Shown here: piece by piece, positions 46,071 to 55,456 of the stretch
Numbering within the stretch: the first letter of the stretch is position 1
Layout of the letters: the number at the start of each line of letters is the position of its first letter
DNA from: Acidovorax sp. FJL06
GTDB taxonomy: Bacteria; Pseudomonadota; Gammaproteobacteria; Burkholderiales; Burkholderiaceae_C
Reading direction: 5' to 3'
Length of the DNA: 64,000 nucleotides
Assembly (NCBI RefSeq): GCF_003852545.1
Contig: NZ_QAJR01000011.1
Location: 63,014-127,013, forward strand
The notes under the pieces: generated by a model
What the model saw: only the letters and a program-made list of their open reading frames with translations
Databases searched by the model: none
Told to the model about the DNA's origin: nothing
Position numbers and translations under genes: made by a program

Positions 46071-48143
46071 TCAAGCCGTTGTGGTGTTTACGCCCAACAA
46101 AATTTTGCGTTTTTGCTCCAGGGCGCGGTAGCGCTCCAGGGCTGTGGGGTCCTGCGCGGCCTGCAGCATCAGCAGCTTTTGCTGTTCCGCAATGTCTTCG
46201 ATGAGCATCCGGTTCAGCAAATCGCGCAGCTCCAGCCGAAGTTCGGCCAGCTCGCCCTCGGTCTGGGCATGCGCGCCGGTCATCACCTTCACGGCCAGGT
46301 CCTCGCATTCGTGCTCGCGCAGGCTTTCGCGCAGCACGGCCCAGGCCAGGGGGCCGTGTTCGTGGAATTGCGCCTCCAGCCAGGTGAACAGCGGGCCGTG
46401 GGGCGAGGGCTGGGCGCACAGGGCCGTGTGGTCGTCGTGGGTCAGCTCTTCCAGAAACGCCATGTGCGACAGCAGCAGCCGCGCGGCATGGTCGGCCCGG
46501 CCCATGGCGGGCGTGCGCGGCAGGCGCGGCTGGGGCGGCCAGGGCGCGTCTTTGCCCTGCTTGCTCCATTTGCCGTTGCTGCCCTTTTTCCAGTCGCCGC
46601 CGCTGTTCTTGCGGAACGGGGGCTTGCCGCCACCGCCGCCGCTGTAGCCGCCACCGCCCGGGTCTCCCTGGCCGCCAGGCGATCCCCCGCCGCCCACGTA
46701 CTCGGGCTCGTGGTGGGGTTGCCAGCCGTCCAGGTCGGGGGGCGGCATGTCGCCCCATGGGGGTTCATCGGCATAGGGATTGGTGGCCGGGGCCTGGGGG
46801 CGCGGTGCCGGGGCGGGTGCGCGCGCCGGTTCACGGGCACCGCCGCCAGAATTCCACAGCTCCGACAGGTCGCGCGCATTGAGCTGGGTGAGTTCGGCCA
46901 GCTCGCCCAGCAACTGGCGCTTGAGCACGCCATCGGGCAGGGCCGTCCACAGCGGGCGGGCGTTGCTGGCCATGTGGGCGCGGCCCTCGGCCGTGGCCAG
47001 GTCGCAGCCCTCGCTGGCCGATTCGACCAGGAAGCGGCTGAGCGGCACGGCGTTGCCCACATGCTGGGCAAAGGCGTCGGTGCCGTTGGCTCGGATGAAG
47101 CTGTCCGGGTCGTGCTCAGCGGGCAGGAAGAGAAACTTGATGCTGCGCGTGTCCGTGGCATGGGGCAGGGCGCCATCGAGCGCCTTGCGCGCGGCGCGCC
47201 GGCCCGCGTTGTCGCCGTCAAAGCTGAACACCACCGCATCGGTAAAGCGCAGCAGCTTGTGCACATGCTCGGGCGTGCAGGCCGTGCCCAGCGTGGCCAC
47301 GGCGTTCGGAAACCCCAGCTGCGCCAGGGCCACCACGTCCATGTAGCCCTCGGTGACCAGGGCATAGCCCTGCTCGCGGATGGCGGTGCGGGCCTCGAAC
47401 AGGCCGTACAGCTCGCGCCCCTTGTGGAACACCGGGGTTTCGGGCGAATTGAGGTACTTGGGCTTGTCGTCCCCCAGCACGCGCCCGCCAAAGCCGATGC
47501 ATTCGCCCTTGACGTTGCGGATGGGGAACATCACCCGGTCGCGGAAGCGGTCGTAGCGCTTGTCCTGGCCCTCTTCGCCCACGATGACCAGGCCGCTTTC
47601 TTCGAGCAGCGGGTCGTCGTAGCGGGGGAACACGCTGGCCAGGCTGCGCCAGCCCTCGGGCGCGTAGCCCAGGCCGTAGCGCTTGGCCACCGCACCCGAA
47701 ACGCCCCGGCCCTTGAAATAGCCAATGGCGCGCTGCGACTCGCGCAGCTGGCGGCGGTAGGCGTCGGCGGCTTTTTCAAGCACATCGCTCAGCGTGGCCT
47801 GCTTCTGGCGGGCGGCGGCGGCGCGCTCCTTTTCCTGGGGGGAGATGTCGTCGTCGGGCACTTGCAGGCCCACGCCCTGCGCCAGGTCCTGCACGGCTTC
47901 GACAAAACCCATGCCCGCGTGCTCCATGAGAAAGCTGATGGCGTTGCCGTTCTTGCCGCAGCCGAAGCAGTGATAGAACTGCTTGGCGGGGCTGACACTG
48001 AAGGAGGGCGACTTTTCCCCATGGAAAGGGCACAGTCCCATGAAGTTGGCCCCGCCCTTCTTCAGCTGAACGTAGCGGCCCACGATGTCGACCACGTCAA
48101 CACGGGCGAGCAGTTCCTGAATGAAAGACTGTGGGATCGTCAC
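46071..48143 (-). CDS. dnaG: DNA primase
   Basis: The product has 690 residues, starting at GTG 48143 (VTIPQSFIQELLARVD), which matches the family start better than the upstream frame. The zinc-binding domain has Cys38, His41, Cys59 and Cys62. A TOPRIM/polymerase core (VTEGYMDVVALAQLG; VVFSFDGDNAGRRAARKALD) follows, then an unusually long Pro/Gly-rich linker (about 425-555, GGGGSPGGQGDPGGGGYSGG) and a C-terminal helicase-binding domain (HAARLLLSHMAFLEEL). It makes RNA primers at replication forks. rpoD lies 263 bases downstream. Confidence 0.96.
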   Translation of the reverse strand: MTIPQSFIQELLARVDVVDIVGRYVQLKKGGANFMGLCPFHGEKSPSFSVSPAKQFYHCFGCGKNGNAISFLMEHAGMGFVEAVQDLAQGVGLQVPDDDISPQEKERAAAARQKQATLSDVLEKAADAYRRQLRESQRAIGYFKGRGVSGAVAKRYGLGYAPEGWRSLASVFPRYDDPLLEESGLVIVGEEGQDKRYDRFRDRVMFPIRNVKGECIGFGGRVLGDDKPKYLNSPETPVFHKGRELYGLFEARTAIREQGYALVTEGYMDVVALAQLGFPNAVATLGTACTPEHVHKLLRFTDAVVFSFDGDNAGRRAARKALDGALPHATDTRSIKFLFLPAEHDPDSFIRANGTDAFAQHVGNAVPLSRFLVESASEGCDLATAEGRAHMASNARPLWTALPDGVLKRQLLGELAELTQLNARDLSELWNSGGGAREPARAPAPAPRPQAPATNPYADEPPWGDMPPPDLDGWQPHHEPEYVGGGGSPGGQGDPGGGGYSGGGGGKPPFRKNSGGDWKKGSNGKWSKQGKDAPWPPQPRLPRTPAMGRADHAARLLLSHMAFLEELTHDDHTALCAQPSPHGPLFTWLEAQFHEHGPLAWAVLRESLREHECEDLAVKVMTGAHAQTEGELAELRLELRDLLNRMLIEDIAEQQKLLMLQAAQDPTALERYRALEQKRKILLGVNTTTA

Positions 48144-48202
48144 GCGGTGTATTGTCCGCGTAAACTGTTTGTTACCAGATATTACGAAGTGGGGCTTTCG
48201 GC

Positions 48203-49297
48203 ATGGCATGCATGGCGTGGCAACGGGCGGCAGGCATTGGGGCGCAGCAGACGCGGCGCCGCAGTGTCGCGGCGGCGCTGTTGGCCCTGGGGCTGGCGGG
48301 GGGGCTTGCCGGCCCCGCGCAAGCCGCCACGGTGCTGCGCGTGCTGGCGTGGCCCGGCTATGCGGACCCTGACTTCGTGGCGGTGTTCGAGAAGCGCCAT
48401 GGGGTCAAGGTCGAGATCACCACCGTGGCCTCCGACGACATCCTGCGCGCCAAGCTGGCCAGCCCGGACGGCCCCGGCTTCGACCTGGTGGCCGCCAACA
48501 CCGCCGAAATCGCGCGCCTGGTGGTCCAGCAGATGCTGGTGCCGTTGCCTGTGGGCAACATTCGCAACACCGCACGCCAGCTGCCCCGGTTCCGCCAGCT
48601 GCAGGCCATTGCAGGCATCACTGCGCGCGGCGAGGTGTATGCCATGCCCTTCACCTACTCCGAGATGGGGCTGGTCTACGACCGCCATCAGTTCAGCACG
48701 CCGCCGCAGTCGATCGCGGTGCTGTGGGACCCGCGCTGGCAGGGCAAGGTGCTGGCGTTCGATGGCAGCAGCCACGGGTTCTCGCTGGCCGCCATGTACC
48801 GGGGGCTGGCGCCGTTTCGCATCGAGCCGGCCCGTTTCAGCCCGCTGGCCAAGGACCTGGTGGCCCTGCGCCGCAATGTGCGCTCGTTCTACAGCCTGCC
48901 CGAAGAATCGGTGGAGCTGTTCCGCAAGCACAAGGTGGCCGTGATGCATGCCAACTATGGCCAGCAGCAGCTCAAGCAGCTGCGCGATGCGGGGCTGGAC
49001 GTGGGCTACGTGGTGCCCAAGGAGGGGGCGCTGGCTTGGCTCGACTGCTGGGCCATCACCCGCCGATCCACCCAGGTGGCCCTGGCCGCGGAGTGGATCA
49101 ACTACATGCTTGACCCGGTGGTGAGCCGCGAGTTCACCCGGCGCCAGGGGCTGGCCAACACGCTGGACGAGCCCCCCGCGCTGTCCGGCGATGTGCCCAT
49201 GGGCCCCATCGTCTGGCTGGAGCCGGTGGAAGACGAAGCCCTGCGCGCGCAGCTGTGGCAGCGCATTCTGTCGGGCGACCGGCCTGCCAGGTTCTGA
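48203..49297 (+). CDS. PotD/NspS-like periplasmic binding protein paired with a diguanylate cyclase
   Basis: The product has 364 residues. A signal peptide with RRR and a hydrophobic core (AAALLALGLAGGLAGPAQA) precedes a spermidine/putrescine-type binding protein: LRVLAWPGYADPDFVAVFEK, LVAANTAEIARLVVQQML, YAMPFTYSEMGLVYDRHQF, WDPRWQGKVLAFDGSS, AEWINYMLDPVVSREF. No ABC permease or ATPase genes are near. Instead the next gene, three bases on, encodes a membrane diguanylate cyclase with a periplasmic sensor, the layout of NspS-MbaA in Vibrio. It probably reports polyamine (or a related small molecule) to the cyclase. ATG 48212 is a possible start. Confidence 0.85.
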   Translation: MACMAWQRAAGIGAQQTRRRSVAAALLALGLAGGLAGPAQAATVLRVLAWPGYADPDFVAVFEKRHGVKVEITTVASDDILRAKLASPDGPGFDLVAANTAEIARLVVQQMLVPLPVGNIRNTARQLPRFRQLQAIAGITARGEVYAMPFTYSEMGLVYDRHQFSTPPQSIAVLWDPRWQGKVLAFDGSSHGFSLAAMYRGLAPFRIEPARFSPLAKDLVALRRNVRSFYSLPEESVELFRKHKVAVMHANYGQQQLKQLRDAGLDVGYVVPKEGALAWLDCWAITRRSTQVALAAEWINYMLDPVVSREFTRRQGLANTLDEPPALSGDVPMGPIVWLEPVEDEALRAQLWQRILSGDRPARF

Positions 49298-49300
49298 CCC

Positions 49301-50974
49301 ATGGCCCGCACACGCATGAAATGGGGCATCGCACTTCGCCTGGGGGCCTTGCTGGCCTCGTTCAGCGTTTTTGCGGCCATTTTGGCGGGCTACTACACCT
49401 TTGATTCGAGCCGGGCGCGCCTGCAGGGGCGGGCCGAGCGGGCCCTCCTGGCCACCACGCAGGTGCTGGCGCGCCACATGCAGGCCGGCTTTGGCACGGT
49501 GGCGCGCGACACCCTGTTCCTGGCCAGCGTGGCGGCACAGGAGCCCGACCGGGGCCGCCTGGCCGAGGTGTTCCGCGCCAGCCTGGCGGCCCACCCCAGC
49601 TACCTGCAGATCCGCTTCATCAGCGCCCGGGACTACGGGCTGGAGCTGGTGCGCATCGACCGCCAGGGCGGGGTGCCCGTGCGCATTGCCGACGATGCGC
49701 TGCAGGAGAAGGCGCATTTCCCGTTTGTTTTTGAAGCCCTGGGGCTGGCTGCGGGCCAGGTGTATATCTCTGAATTCGGCATCAACCACGAAAGCACCTC
49801 AGAGGAGGACACCCTGCCGGTATTCAACATGGCCTCGCCCGTGGTGCAGGGGGGGCAGGTGCGGGGCGTGGTGGTGGTGCGCGTGGCGGCCGAGCCGTTT
49901 CTGCAGAACTTCAACGCCGCGCTGCCGGCGCCCTATGGCTTTTTCCTCAGCAACCGGTGGGGCGATTTTCTGGTGCACCCGGACGTGGCCCAGACCTTTG
50001 GTTTCGACCGGGGGCAGCGCATCCTGATCCAGGAGGCGTTCACCCCCGTGGCGGCGCTGGTCGAAGGGCGCGCGGAAGAAGCCGTGCTCAGTCAGCCAGG
50101 CACCGACGACGAGGAGGCGCGCGTGTTCTCCTTTGTCCGCATGCCCTTTGGCAACAAGGACGAGGGGCGCTTCATGGTGGTGGGCCTCTCGCAGCCCCTG
50201 GCGGCCGTGCAGGGCGAGGTGGTGGACCTGGGGCGCAGCATCCTCAAGATCCTGCTGGTGCTCAGCCTGGTGGGGGTGGCGCTGGCGGCCTGGGTGTCGC
50301 GCGTGGTCACGCAGCCGCTGCAGGCCATGGCGGCCGCCTCGCAGGCGTTTTCGCAGGGGCTCCCGCATGGCGAGCTGCCCGTGCTGCGCAAGGACGAGGT
50401 GGGCGACTTGGCCCGCAGCTTCCACGATATGGAGCAGCAGATCGGCCGTCAGATCACCGAGCTGAACACCAGCCGCGACGCCATGGCCCATCTGGCGCAC
50501 CATGACGCGCTCACCGGCCTGCCCAACCGCCGCATGTTCGAGCAGCGCCTGGCGCAGGGGCTCGAACTCTCGCGCCGCAGCGGCCGCGACTGCGCCCTGC
50601 TGTTTGTGGACCTGGACGATTTCAAGGCCATCAACGACACGCGCGGCCATGCCGTGGGCGACCTGGTGCTGCAGGCCGTGGCCCGCACCGTGGTCGGGGC
50701 CGTGCGGCAGGTGGACACCGTGGCCCGGCTCGCGGGCGATGAGTTCACCGTGCTGTGCGAGAACGTGGACTCCGAAGAGGCCGCGCTGCAGATCGCGGCC
50801 AAGCTGGAACAGGCCTTTGTGCCGCCGCTCGACATCGACGGCCAGCCCTTCCCGGTGCGCGCCAGCATTGGCGTGAGCCTGTTCCCGCGCGATGCCCAGG
50901 ATGCGCACACGCTGCTGGCCAGCGCCGACGCGGCCATGTACCGTGTCAAGCAAAGCCATCGCCGCAGGGTTTGA
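49301..50974 (+). CDS. Membrane diguanylate cyclase with periplasmic dCACHE-type sensor
   Basis: The product has 557 residues: TM1 (about 9-30), a large periplasmic region (31-315) with a double-CACHE-like pattern (SYLQIRFISARDYGLELVRI; VYISEFGINHE), TM2 (ILKILLVLSLVGVALAAWV), HAMP (TQPLQAMAAASQAFSQGL), then GGDEF with AGDEF at 478-482 and inhibitory site RQVD at 469-472. AGDEF variants are known to be active. There is no EAL domain, unlike MbaA. The ATG is three bases after the binding-protein stop, so the two are made together and likely interact in the periplasm. Confidence 0.92.
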   Translation: MARTRMKWGIALRLGALLASFSVFAAILAGYYTFDSSRARLQGRAERALLATTQVLARHMQAGFGTVARDTLFLASVAAQEPDRGRLAEVFRASLAAHPSYLQIRFISARDYGLELVRIDRQGGVPVRIADDALQEKAHFPFVFEALGLAAGQVYISEFGINHESTSEEDTLPVFNMASPVVQGGQVRGVVVVRVAAEPFLQNFNAALPAPYGFFLSNRWGDFLVHPDVAQTFGFDRGQRILIQEAFTPVAALVEGRAEEAVLSQPGTDDEEARVFSFVRMPFGNKDEGRFMVVGLSQPLAAVQGEVVDLGRSILKILLVLSLVGVALAAWVSRVVTQPLQAMAAASQAFSQGLPHGELPVLRKDEVGDLARSFHDMEQQIGRQITELNTSRDAMAHLAHHDALTGLPNRRMFEQRLAQGLELSRRSGRDCALLFVDLDDFKAINDTRGHAVGDLVLQAVARTVVGAVRQVDTVARLAGDEFTVLCENVDSEEAALQIAAKLEQAFVPPLDIDGQPFPVRASIGVSLFPRDAQDAHTLLASADAAMYRVKQSHRRRV

Positions 50975-51067
50975 GTCAGCGCCCTGGCGCTGGCTCCGAA
51001 CACCGTGTTGCCTTCGTGTCAGCCTGTGGGGCTAGGCTGTGTCTTGTTCACCTTCTCGCACCCACCC

Positions 51068-52714
51068 ATGACCTCCATCTTTGACCAGCACCTGCCCCGC
51101 ACCGAAGCCAACTTCGCCGCCCTGTCCCCGCTGTCGTTCATCGAACGCACGGCCGAGGTCTACCCCGACCGCCTGGCCATCGTGCACGGCGCGCTGCGCC
51201 AGACCTGGGCGCAGACCTACTCCCGCTGCCGCCAGCTCGCCAGCGCCCTGGTGCAGGCCGGCATTGGCAAGAACGACACCGTGGCCGTGATGCTGCCCAA
51301 CACCCCGCCCATGGTCGAGGCGCACTTTGGCGTGCCCATGGCGGGTGCGGTGCTCAACACGCTCAACACCCGGCTGGACCCGGAGGCGATTGCCTTCATG
51401 CTCGACCATGGCGAGGCCCGGGCCGTGATCGTGGACCCGGAATTCAGCGGCACCCTGGGCAAGGCGCTGGCCCTGCGCACCGCCACCACGCCCCTGCGCG
51501 TGATCGAAGTGCAGGACGCGCTCTACGGCCCGGCCGCGCACAACCTGGGCGGCACCGACTACGAAGCCTTCGTGGCCACGGGCAACCCCGCCTTTGCCTG
51601 GAGCCTGCCCGCCGACGAATGGGACGCGATTGCGCTCAACTACACCTCCGGCACCACCGGCAACCCCAAGGGCGTGGTCTACCACCACCGGGGCGCGGCC
51701 ACCAACGCCATCAGCAACGTGCTGGAGTGGGACATGCCCAAGCACGCCGTCTACCTGTGGACCTTGCCCATGTTCCACTGCAACGGCTGGTGCTTTCCGT
51801 GGACAGTGGCGGCCCGCGCGGGCGTCAACGTGTGCCTGCGCCGTGTGGATGCCCAGGCCATCTTCGACGCCATCCGCCAGCATGGCGTGACGCACTACTG
51901 CGGCGCGCCCATCGTGCACGGCCTGCTGGTCAATGCACCCGATGCGATGAAGGCGGGGGTGCCTGCCGGGGTCAAAGCCATGGTGGCGGGTGCAGCGCCC
52001 CCGGCGTCGATGATCGAGGGCATGGAAAAGATGGGCTTTGACCTGACCCACGTGTACGGCCTGACCGAGGTGTACGGCCCCGCCACCGTGTGCGCCAAAC
52101 ACGAAGCCTGGGACGCGCTCGACATCGGTGAACGAGCCCGCCTCAGCGCCCGCCAGGGCGTGCGCTACCACCTGGAGCGCGACGTGCGCGTTCTCAACCC
52201 CGAAACCCTGCTGCCCGTGCCGCAGGATGGCGAGACCATGGGCGAGATCATGTTCAAGGGCAACATCGCCATGAAGGGCTACCTGAAGAACCCCAAGGCG
52301 ACGGAAGAGGCGTTTGCAGGCGGCTGGTTCCACAGCGGCGACCTGGCCGTGCAGTACCCCGACGGCTACATCAAAATCAAGGACCGCAGCAAGGACATCA
52401 TCATCTCGGGCGGCGAGAACATCTCGTCCATCGAGGTCGAAGACGTGCTCTACCGCCACCCCGACGTGCTGGCCGCCGCCGTGGTGGCCAAGCCCGACCC
52501 CAAGTGGGGCGAAACACCCTGCGCCTTCATCGAGCTGAAGGCCGGCGCCCAGACCACGCCCGAAGACATCGTGGCGCACTGCAAAAAGCACCTGGCTGGC
52601 TTCAAGGTGCCGCGCGCCGTGGTGTTCGGCGAGCTGCCCAAGACCAGCACCGGCAAGATCCAGAAGTTCGAGCTGCGCAAGCAGGCGGGCTCGGCGGCGG
52701 CGATCAATGTGTGA
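51068..52714 (+). CDS. Acyl-CoA synthetase (AMP-forming, AlkK-like medium-chain type)
   Basis: The product has 548 residues. AMP-binding motifs are NYTSGTTGNPKGVVYHHRGA, THVYGLTEVYGPATVC, GWFHSGDLAVQYPDGYIKIK and DRSKDIIISGGENISSIEVE; the C-terminal lysine lies in KTSTGKIQKFELR. It activates a fatty or aryl acid to its CoA thioester. The LPMFHCNGWCFPW pattern is typical of the AlkK/DMSP-lyase-linked group of medium-chain ligases. It stands alone with its own 93-base upstream gap. Confidence 0.93.
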   Translation: MTSIFDQHLPRTEANFAALSPLSFIERTAEVYPDRLAIVHGALRQTWAQTYSRCRQLASALVQAGIGKNDTVAVMLPNTPPMVEAHFGVPMAGAVLNTLNTRLDPEAIAFMLDHGEARAVIVDPEFSGTLGKALALRTATTPLRVIEVQDALYGPAAHNLGGTDYEAFVATGNPAFAWSLPADEWDAIALNYTSGTTGNPKGVVYHHRGAATNAISNVLEWDMPKHAVYLWTLPMFHCNGWCFPWTVAARAGVNVCLRRVDAQAIFDAIRQHGVTHYCGAPIVHGLLVNAPDAMKAGVPAGVKAMVAGAAPPASMIEGMEKMGFDLTHVYGLTEVYGPATVCAKHEAWDALDIGERARLSARQGVRYHLERDVRVLNPETLLPVPQDGETMGEIMFKGNIAMKGYLKNPKATEEAFAGGWFHSGDLAVQYPDGYIKIKDRSKDIIISGGENISSIEVEDVLYRHPDVLAAAVVAKPDPKWGETPCAFIELKAGAQTTPEDIVAHCKKHLAGFKVPRAVVFGELPKTSTGKIQKFELRKQAGSAAAINV

Positions 52715-52776
52715 GCGGCGCGGGCGCAGCGTGAGCGGGCTGCCGACGCCCGCAGAGCCCCTGGTTGAGGTGGGTG

Positions 52777-52840
52777 TTTGCTATGTATTTAATAGCTATG
52801 AGCGGCTGATGGACGCGCGGTAGAGGCCATTTTTATTGAA
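52777..52840 (+). repeat. Palindromic intergenic repeat, copy H
   Basis: TTTGCTATGTATTTAATAGC, then CGGCTGATGGACGCGCGGTA and GAGGCCATTTTTATTGAA. The outer arms are good and the stem is degenerate. It lies between the convergent acyl-CoA synthetase and AraC-type genes. Confidence 0.65.
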
Positions 52841-52917
52841 TCAATGGGGTCGGTGGGTGCCTCGGGCAGGACGATTCCGATCTCGCGCCCAACGCCCCCT
52901 GCGCGCTGGTGGGTGGT

Positions 52918-52956
52918 TCCCTCTCCTCTTGTGGGAGGGGGCGGGGGGAGAGGGCG
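52918..52956. repeat. CCCTCTCC...GGAGAGGG inverted repeat
   Basis: TCCCTCTCCTCTTGTGGGAG followed by GGGGCGGGGGGAGAGGGC. Arms CCCTCTCC and GGGAGAGGG can pair. It belongs to a very common GC-rich intergenic repeat type and may help stop both converging transcripts. Confidence 0.55.
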
Positions 52957-53012
52957 TTTGAGGCAGGTCGCTGGACAGGCATCTCGCCAAAGCCCCCTGT
53001 CAGCCAAGCGCC

Positions 53013-53906
53013 TCAAGACTCTGCGTCCACCGCATTCAGCCAGGCCCGCACCGGCAGCCCCAGCTTCTGCGCAAACACCCTCGACAGCGCTGAAGGGTTG
53101 GCATAGCCCAGCTCGTTGGCAATCGACTTCAGTGACCGGCCGCCGCGCAAGTGCGCCTGCGCCAGCGTGAGCCGCCAGTGCACCAGGTAGTCGGCCGGCG
53201 TCTCGCCCACCACAGCCTTGAAGCGTGCGGCAAACGCGCTGCGTGACAGGCCCGCCTGCTGCGCCATCTGCTCCAGGCTCCAGGCCTGGCCCGGTGCCTC
53301 GTGCAGGGCCGTCAAGGTGCGTGAGAGATGCGGGTCGGCCAGGCCGGTCAGCAGGCCGGGGGGCATCTGCGCCTGCTGCGGGTGGTCCAGCAGCCAGCGC
53401 AGCAGTTGCAGCAGCACCACTTCAAACAGCCGGTCGGCCAGCACGCGGTGGCCGCAGCGCAGGCGGTCGGTTTCGGCAAACAGCAGCTCCAGCGACTGCT
53501 GCAGCCCGTCCACCGCGCCCAGGGGCAGCACCACCAGCGGGGGCGGGGCACGGGCCAGTGGGTGGCTGGCGCCGCCGTCAAAGTCCAGCGCGGCGCAGGT
53601 GAAGTCCGAGCCCTCGGTGGGCGCGTTGTGAAAAAAATGCTCCAGCGGCCGGGCATAGAACAGCAGGCTGGGCTCCCGCACCTCCAGCCGCTCGGGCGGG
53701 CCGGCCTGGGGCTGGTGCGTCACCACCATCTCGCCCCGGCGCAGCACATGCAAAAAACCGCGCCCGGGCGCCGCAGCAAAGTGCGTCACGCCGCACAGCG
53801 GCCCGTGGTGGAACAGGTGCGCCCGCACCCGAAACCGCTCCAGCAGCGGTGACAGGCGATCGAGCGGGGTGGAGGCCTGCGCGGGTGTGGGAACGCTTGG
53901 TGGCAT
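53013..53906 (-). CDS. AraC-family regulator
   Basis: The product has 297 residues: an N-terminal cupin-like sensor (HLFHHGPLCGVTHFAAAPGRG; FLHVLRRGEMVVTH) and a C-terminal double HTH (WSLEQMAQQAGLSRSAFAARFKAVVG split; LKSIANELGYANPSALSRVF). It is divergent from the AhpD-like gene across 131 bases and probably controls that gene and perhaps the next two. In many bacteria this cupin/AraC type sits beside oxidoreductase or carboxymuconolactone-decarboxylase-like genes and responds to electrophiles or oxidants. Confidence 0.9.
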   Translation of the reverse strand: MPPSVPTPAQASTPLDRLSPLLERFRVRAHLFHHGPLCGVTHFAAAPGRGFLHVLRRGEMVVTHQPQAGPPERLEVREPSLLFYARPLEHFFHNAPTEGSDFTCAALDFDGGASHPLARAPPPLVVLPLGAVDGLQQSLELLFAETDRLRCGHRVLADRLFEVVLLQLLRWLLDHPQQAQMPPGLLTGLADPHLSRTLTALHEAPGQAWSLEQMAQQAGLSRSAFAARFKAVVGETPADYLVHWRLTLAQAHLRGGRSLKSIANELGYANPSALSRVFAQKLGLPVRAWLNAVDAES

Positions 53907-54037
53907 GGTTTTGGATGATTGGGTATGAATTATAGATTTTATGTGCCAAATGGTGCGCGCTGACGCCGGACACTGCAGGGGTGCCGAGAGCAGGCACAAG
54001 TTCTCACCAACCCTTCATGACCTTCAAGGAACACACC

Positions 54038-54604
54038 ATGTCCGCTACTTCTTCTTCCGTCGCCCGCGTCCCTCTCGTCGACCGCACTGCCGCCACCGGC
54101 ACTGTGCGCGGCGTACTCGACCAGGTCCACAGCGCCTTCGGCGCCACCCCCAACATGTTTCGCGCTGTGGCCCACTCGCCGGCCGCGCTGCAAAGCATGT
54201 GGGGCGCCTTTGGAGCGCTGGGCGGCGGCAAGATTGGCGCGGCCCTGGGCGAGCAGATCGCGGTGGCCGTGGCCAACCGCAACGGCTGTGACTACTGCCT
54301 GGCCGCCCATACGGCCCTGGGCCGCAAGGCCGGCGTGAGCGGCGACGACCTGGCCGCCGCGCAGTCGGGCGAGTCTGCCGACCCGCGCACCGCCGCAGTG
54401 CTGCGCTTTGCCCTGAAGCTGGTGAACGAGCGCGGCCAGGTGGGTGCGGCCGACGTGCAGGCGCTGCGCGACCAGGGCTTGAGCGACGAGCACATCGTCG
54501 AAGTCGTGGCCCATGTGGCGCTCAACCTGTTCACCAACTACGTGAACGTGGCGCTGGCCGTGCCGGTGGACTTCCCCGGCGTTAAGCTGCGCCCCGTGCG
54601 CTGA
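54038..54604 (+). CDS. AhpD-like/carboxymuconolactone-decarboxylase family protein
   Basis: The product has 188 residues. The CMD core contains the redox pair CDYC followed by AAHTALGRKAG, the proton-relay pattern of AhpD-type peroxidases. Helices VNERGQVGAADVQALRDQGL and EIVEV-like HIVEVVAHVALNLFTNYVN follow. It probably acts as a thiol peroxidase or electrophile-handling enzyme. ATG 54038 is supported by AAGGA; ATG 54017 is a longer alternative. It is transcribed away from its probable AraC regulator. Confidence 0.88.
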   Translation: MSATSSSVARVPLVDRTAATGTVRGVLDQVHSAFGATPNMFRAVAHSPAALQSMWGAFGALGGGKIGAALGEQIAVAVANRNGCDYCLAAHTALGRKAGVSGDDLAAAQSGESADPRTAAVLRFALKLVNERGQVGAADVQALRDQGLSDEHIVEVVAHVALNLFTNYVNVALAVPVDFPGVKLRPVR

Positions 54605-54819
54605 CCGGGAGGGGCGGGTGCGCGCCGTGCCTGCGGTGACTGAGCTGGCCTGTGGGGGTTTTTGTACGGGGCGCCCCGCATCGGCCGCAAGGGCCCGCGC
54701 GGCAGGCGATGCCGACGCTGTGGCCCCAGTCACGCAGGCAGACCACAATGTCGTTGGACCACACGGCGCACCCGCCGCGCTCTGGCCCGTTCTGCCATCC
54801 CAACGAAAGAGACTTCGCC

Positions 54820-55449
54820 ATGCCCAACCCCCGCGACGAGCACGCCATCGACACGCTGCAGCGCCTGGAGGCGCTGCTCGGCCAGCCCAGCGATGCAGCG
54901 CTCAGCAAAGAGGTGCCCTACATCCACCCCGCCTACCGCGCCATGATCGAAGCCGCGCCCTTTGCCGTGCTGGCCACCAGCGGCCCCGGCGGGCTGGATG
55001 CATCGCCGCGCGGCGACCCGCCCGGGTTTGTGCAACTGCTGGATGACAAAACCCTGCTGCTGCCCGAGCGGCGCGGCAACAACCGTGCCGACAGCCTGCG
55101 CAACATCGTGACCGACCCGCGCGTGGCGCTGCTGTTCCTCATCCCCGGCGTGGGTGAAACGCTGCGCGTCAATGGCCGCGCACGCATCAGCGTGGCGCCT
55201 GATCTGCTCGCGCGCTTCGTGGTCAACGGCCAGCCCCCCAAGTGCGTGATCGTGGTCGATGTGGAGACCGTGTTCTTCCAGTGCGGCCGCGCCATCCAGC
55301 GCTCGCGCCTGTGGAGTGCCGTGCCACCCGGCACCCCGCGCCCCGTGCCCACGCCGGGGGCCATGCTTGCTGCCATCACGCAGGGGCAGTTCGACGGCGC
55401 CACCTACGACCGCGACCTGCCTGCGCGCCAGCAGGCCACGTTGTATTGA
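54820..55449 (+). CDS. Pyridoxamine-phosphate-oxidase-like (PPOX) FMN protein
   Basis: The product has 209 residues. The split-barrel flavoprotein pattern is FAVLATSGPGGLDASPRGDP, LLLPERRGNNRADSLRNIVT, VALLFLIPGVGETLRVNGRA and CVIVVDVETVFFQCGRAIQR. It matches the MSMEG_1061-like group, whose substrates are largely unknown. It follows the AhpD-like gene by 215 bases. ATG 54820 begins the conserved part; an upstream in-frame ATG (54748) would add a poorly conserved head. Confidence 0.87.
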   Translation: MPNPRDEHAIDTLQRLEALLGQPSDAALSKEVPYIHPAYRAMIEAAPFAVLATSGPGGLDASPRGDPPGFVQLLDDKTLLLPERRGNNRADSLRNIVTDPRVALLFLIPGVGETLRVNGRARISVAPDLLARFVVNGQPPKCVIVVDVETVFFQCGRAIQRSRLWSAVPPGTPRPVPTPGAMLAAITQGQFDGATYDRDLPARQQATLY

Positions 55450-55456
55450 TACCGGC

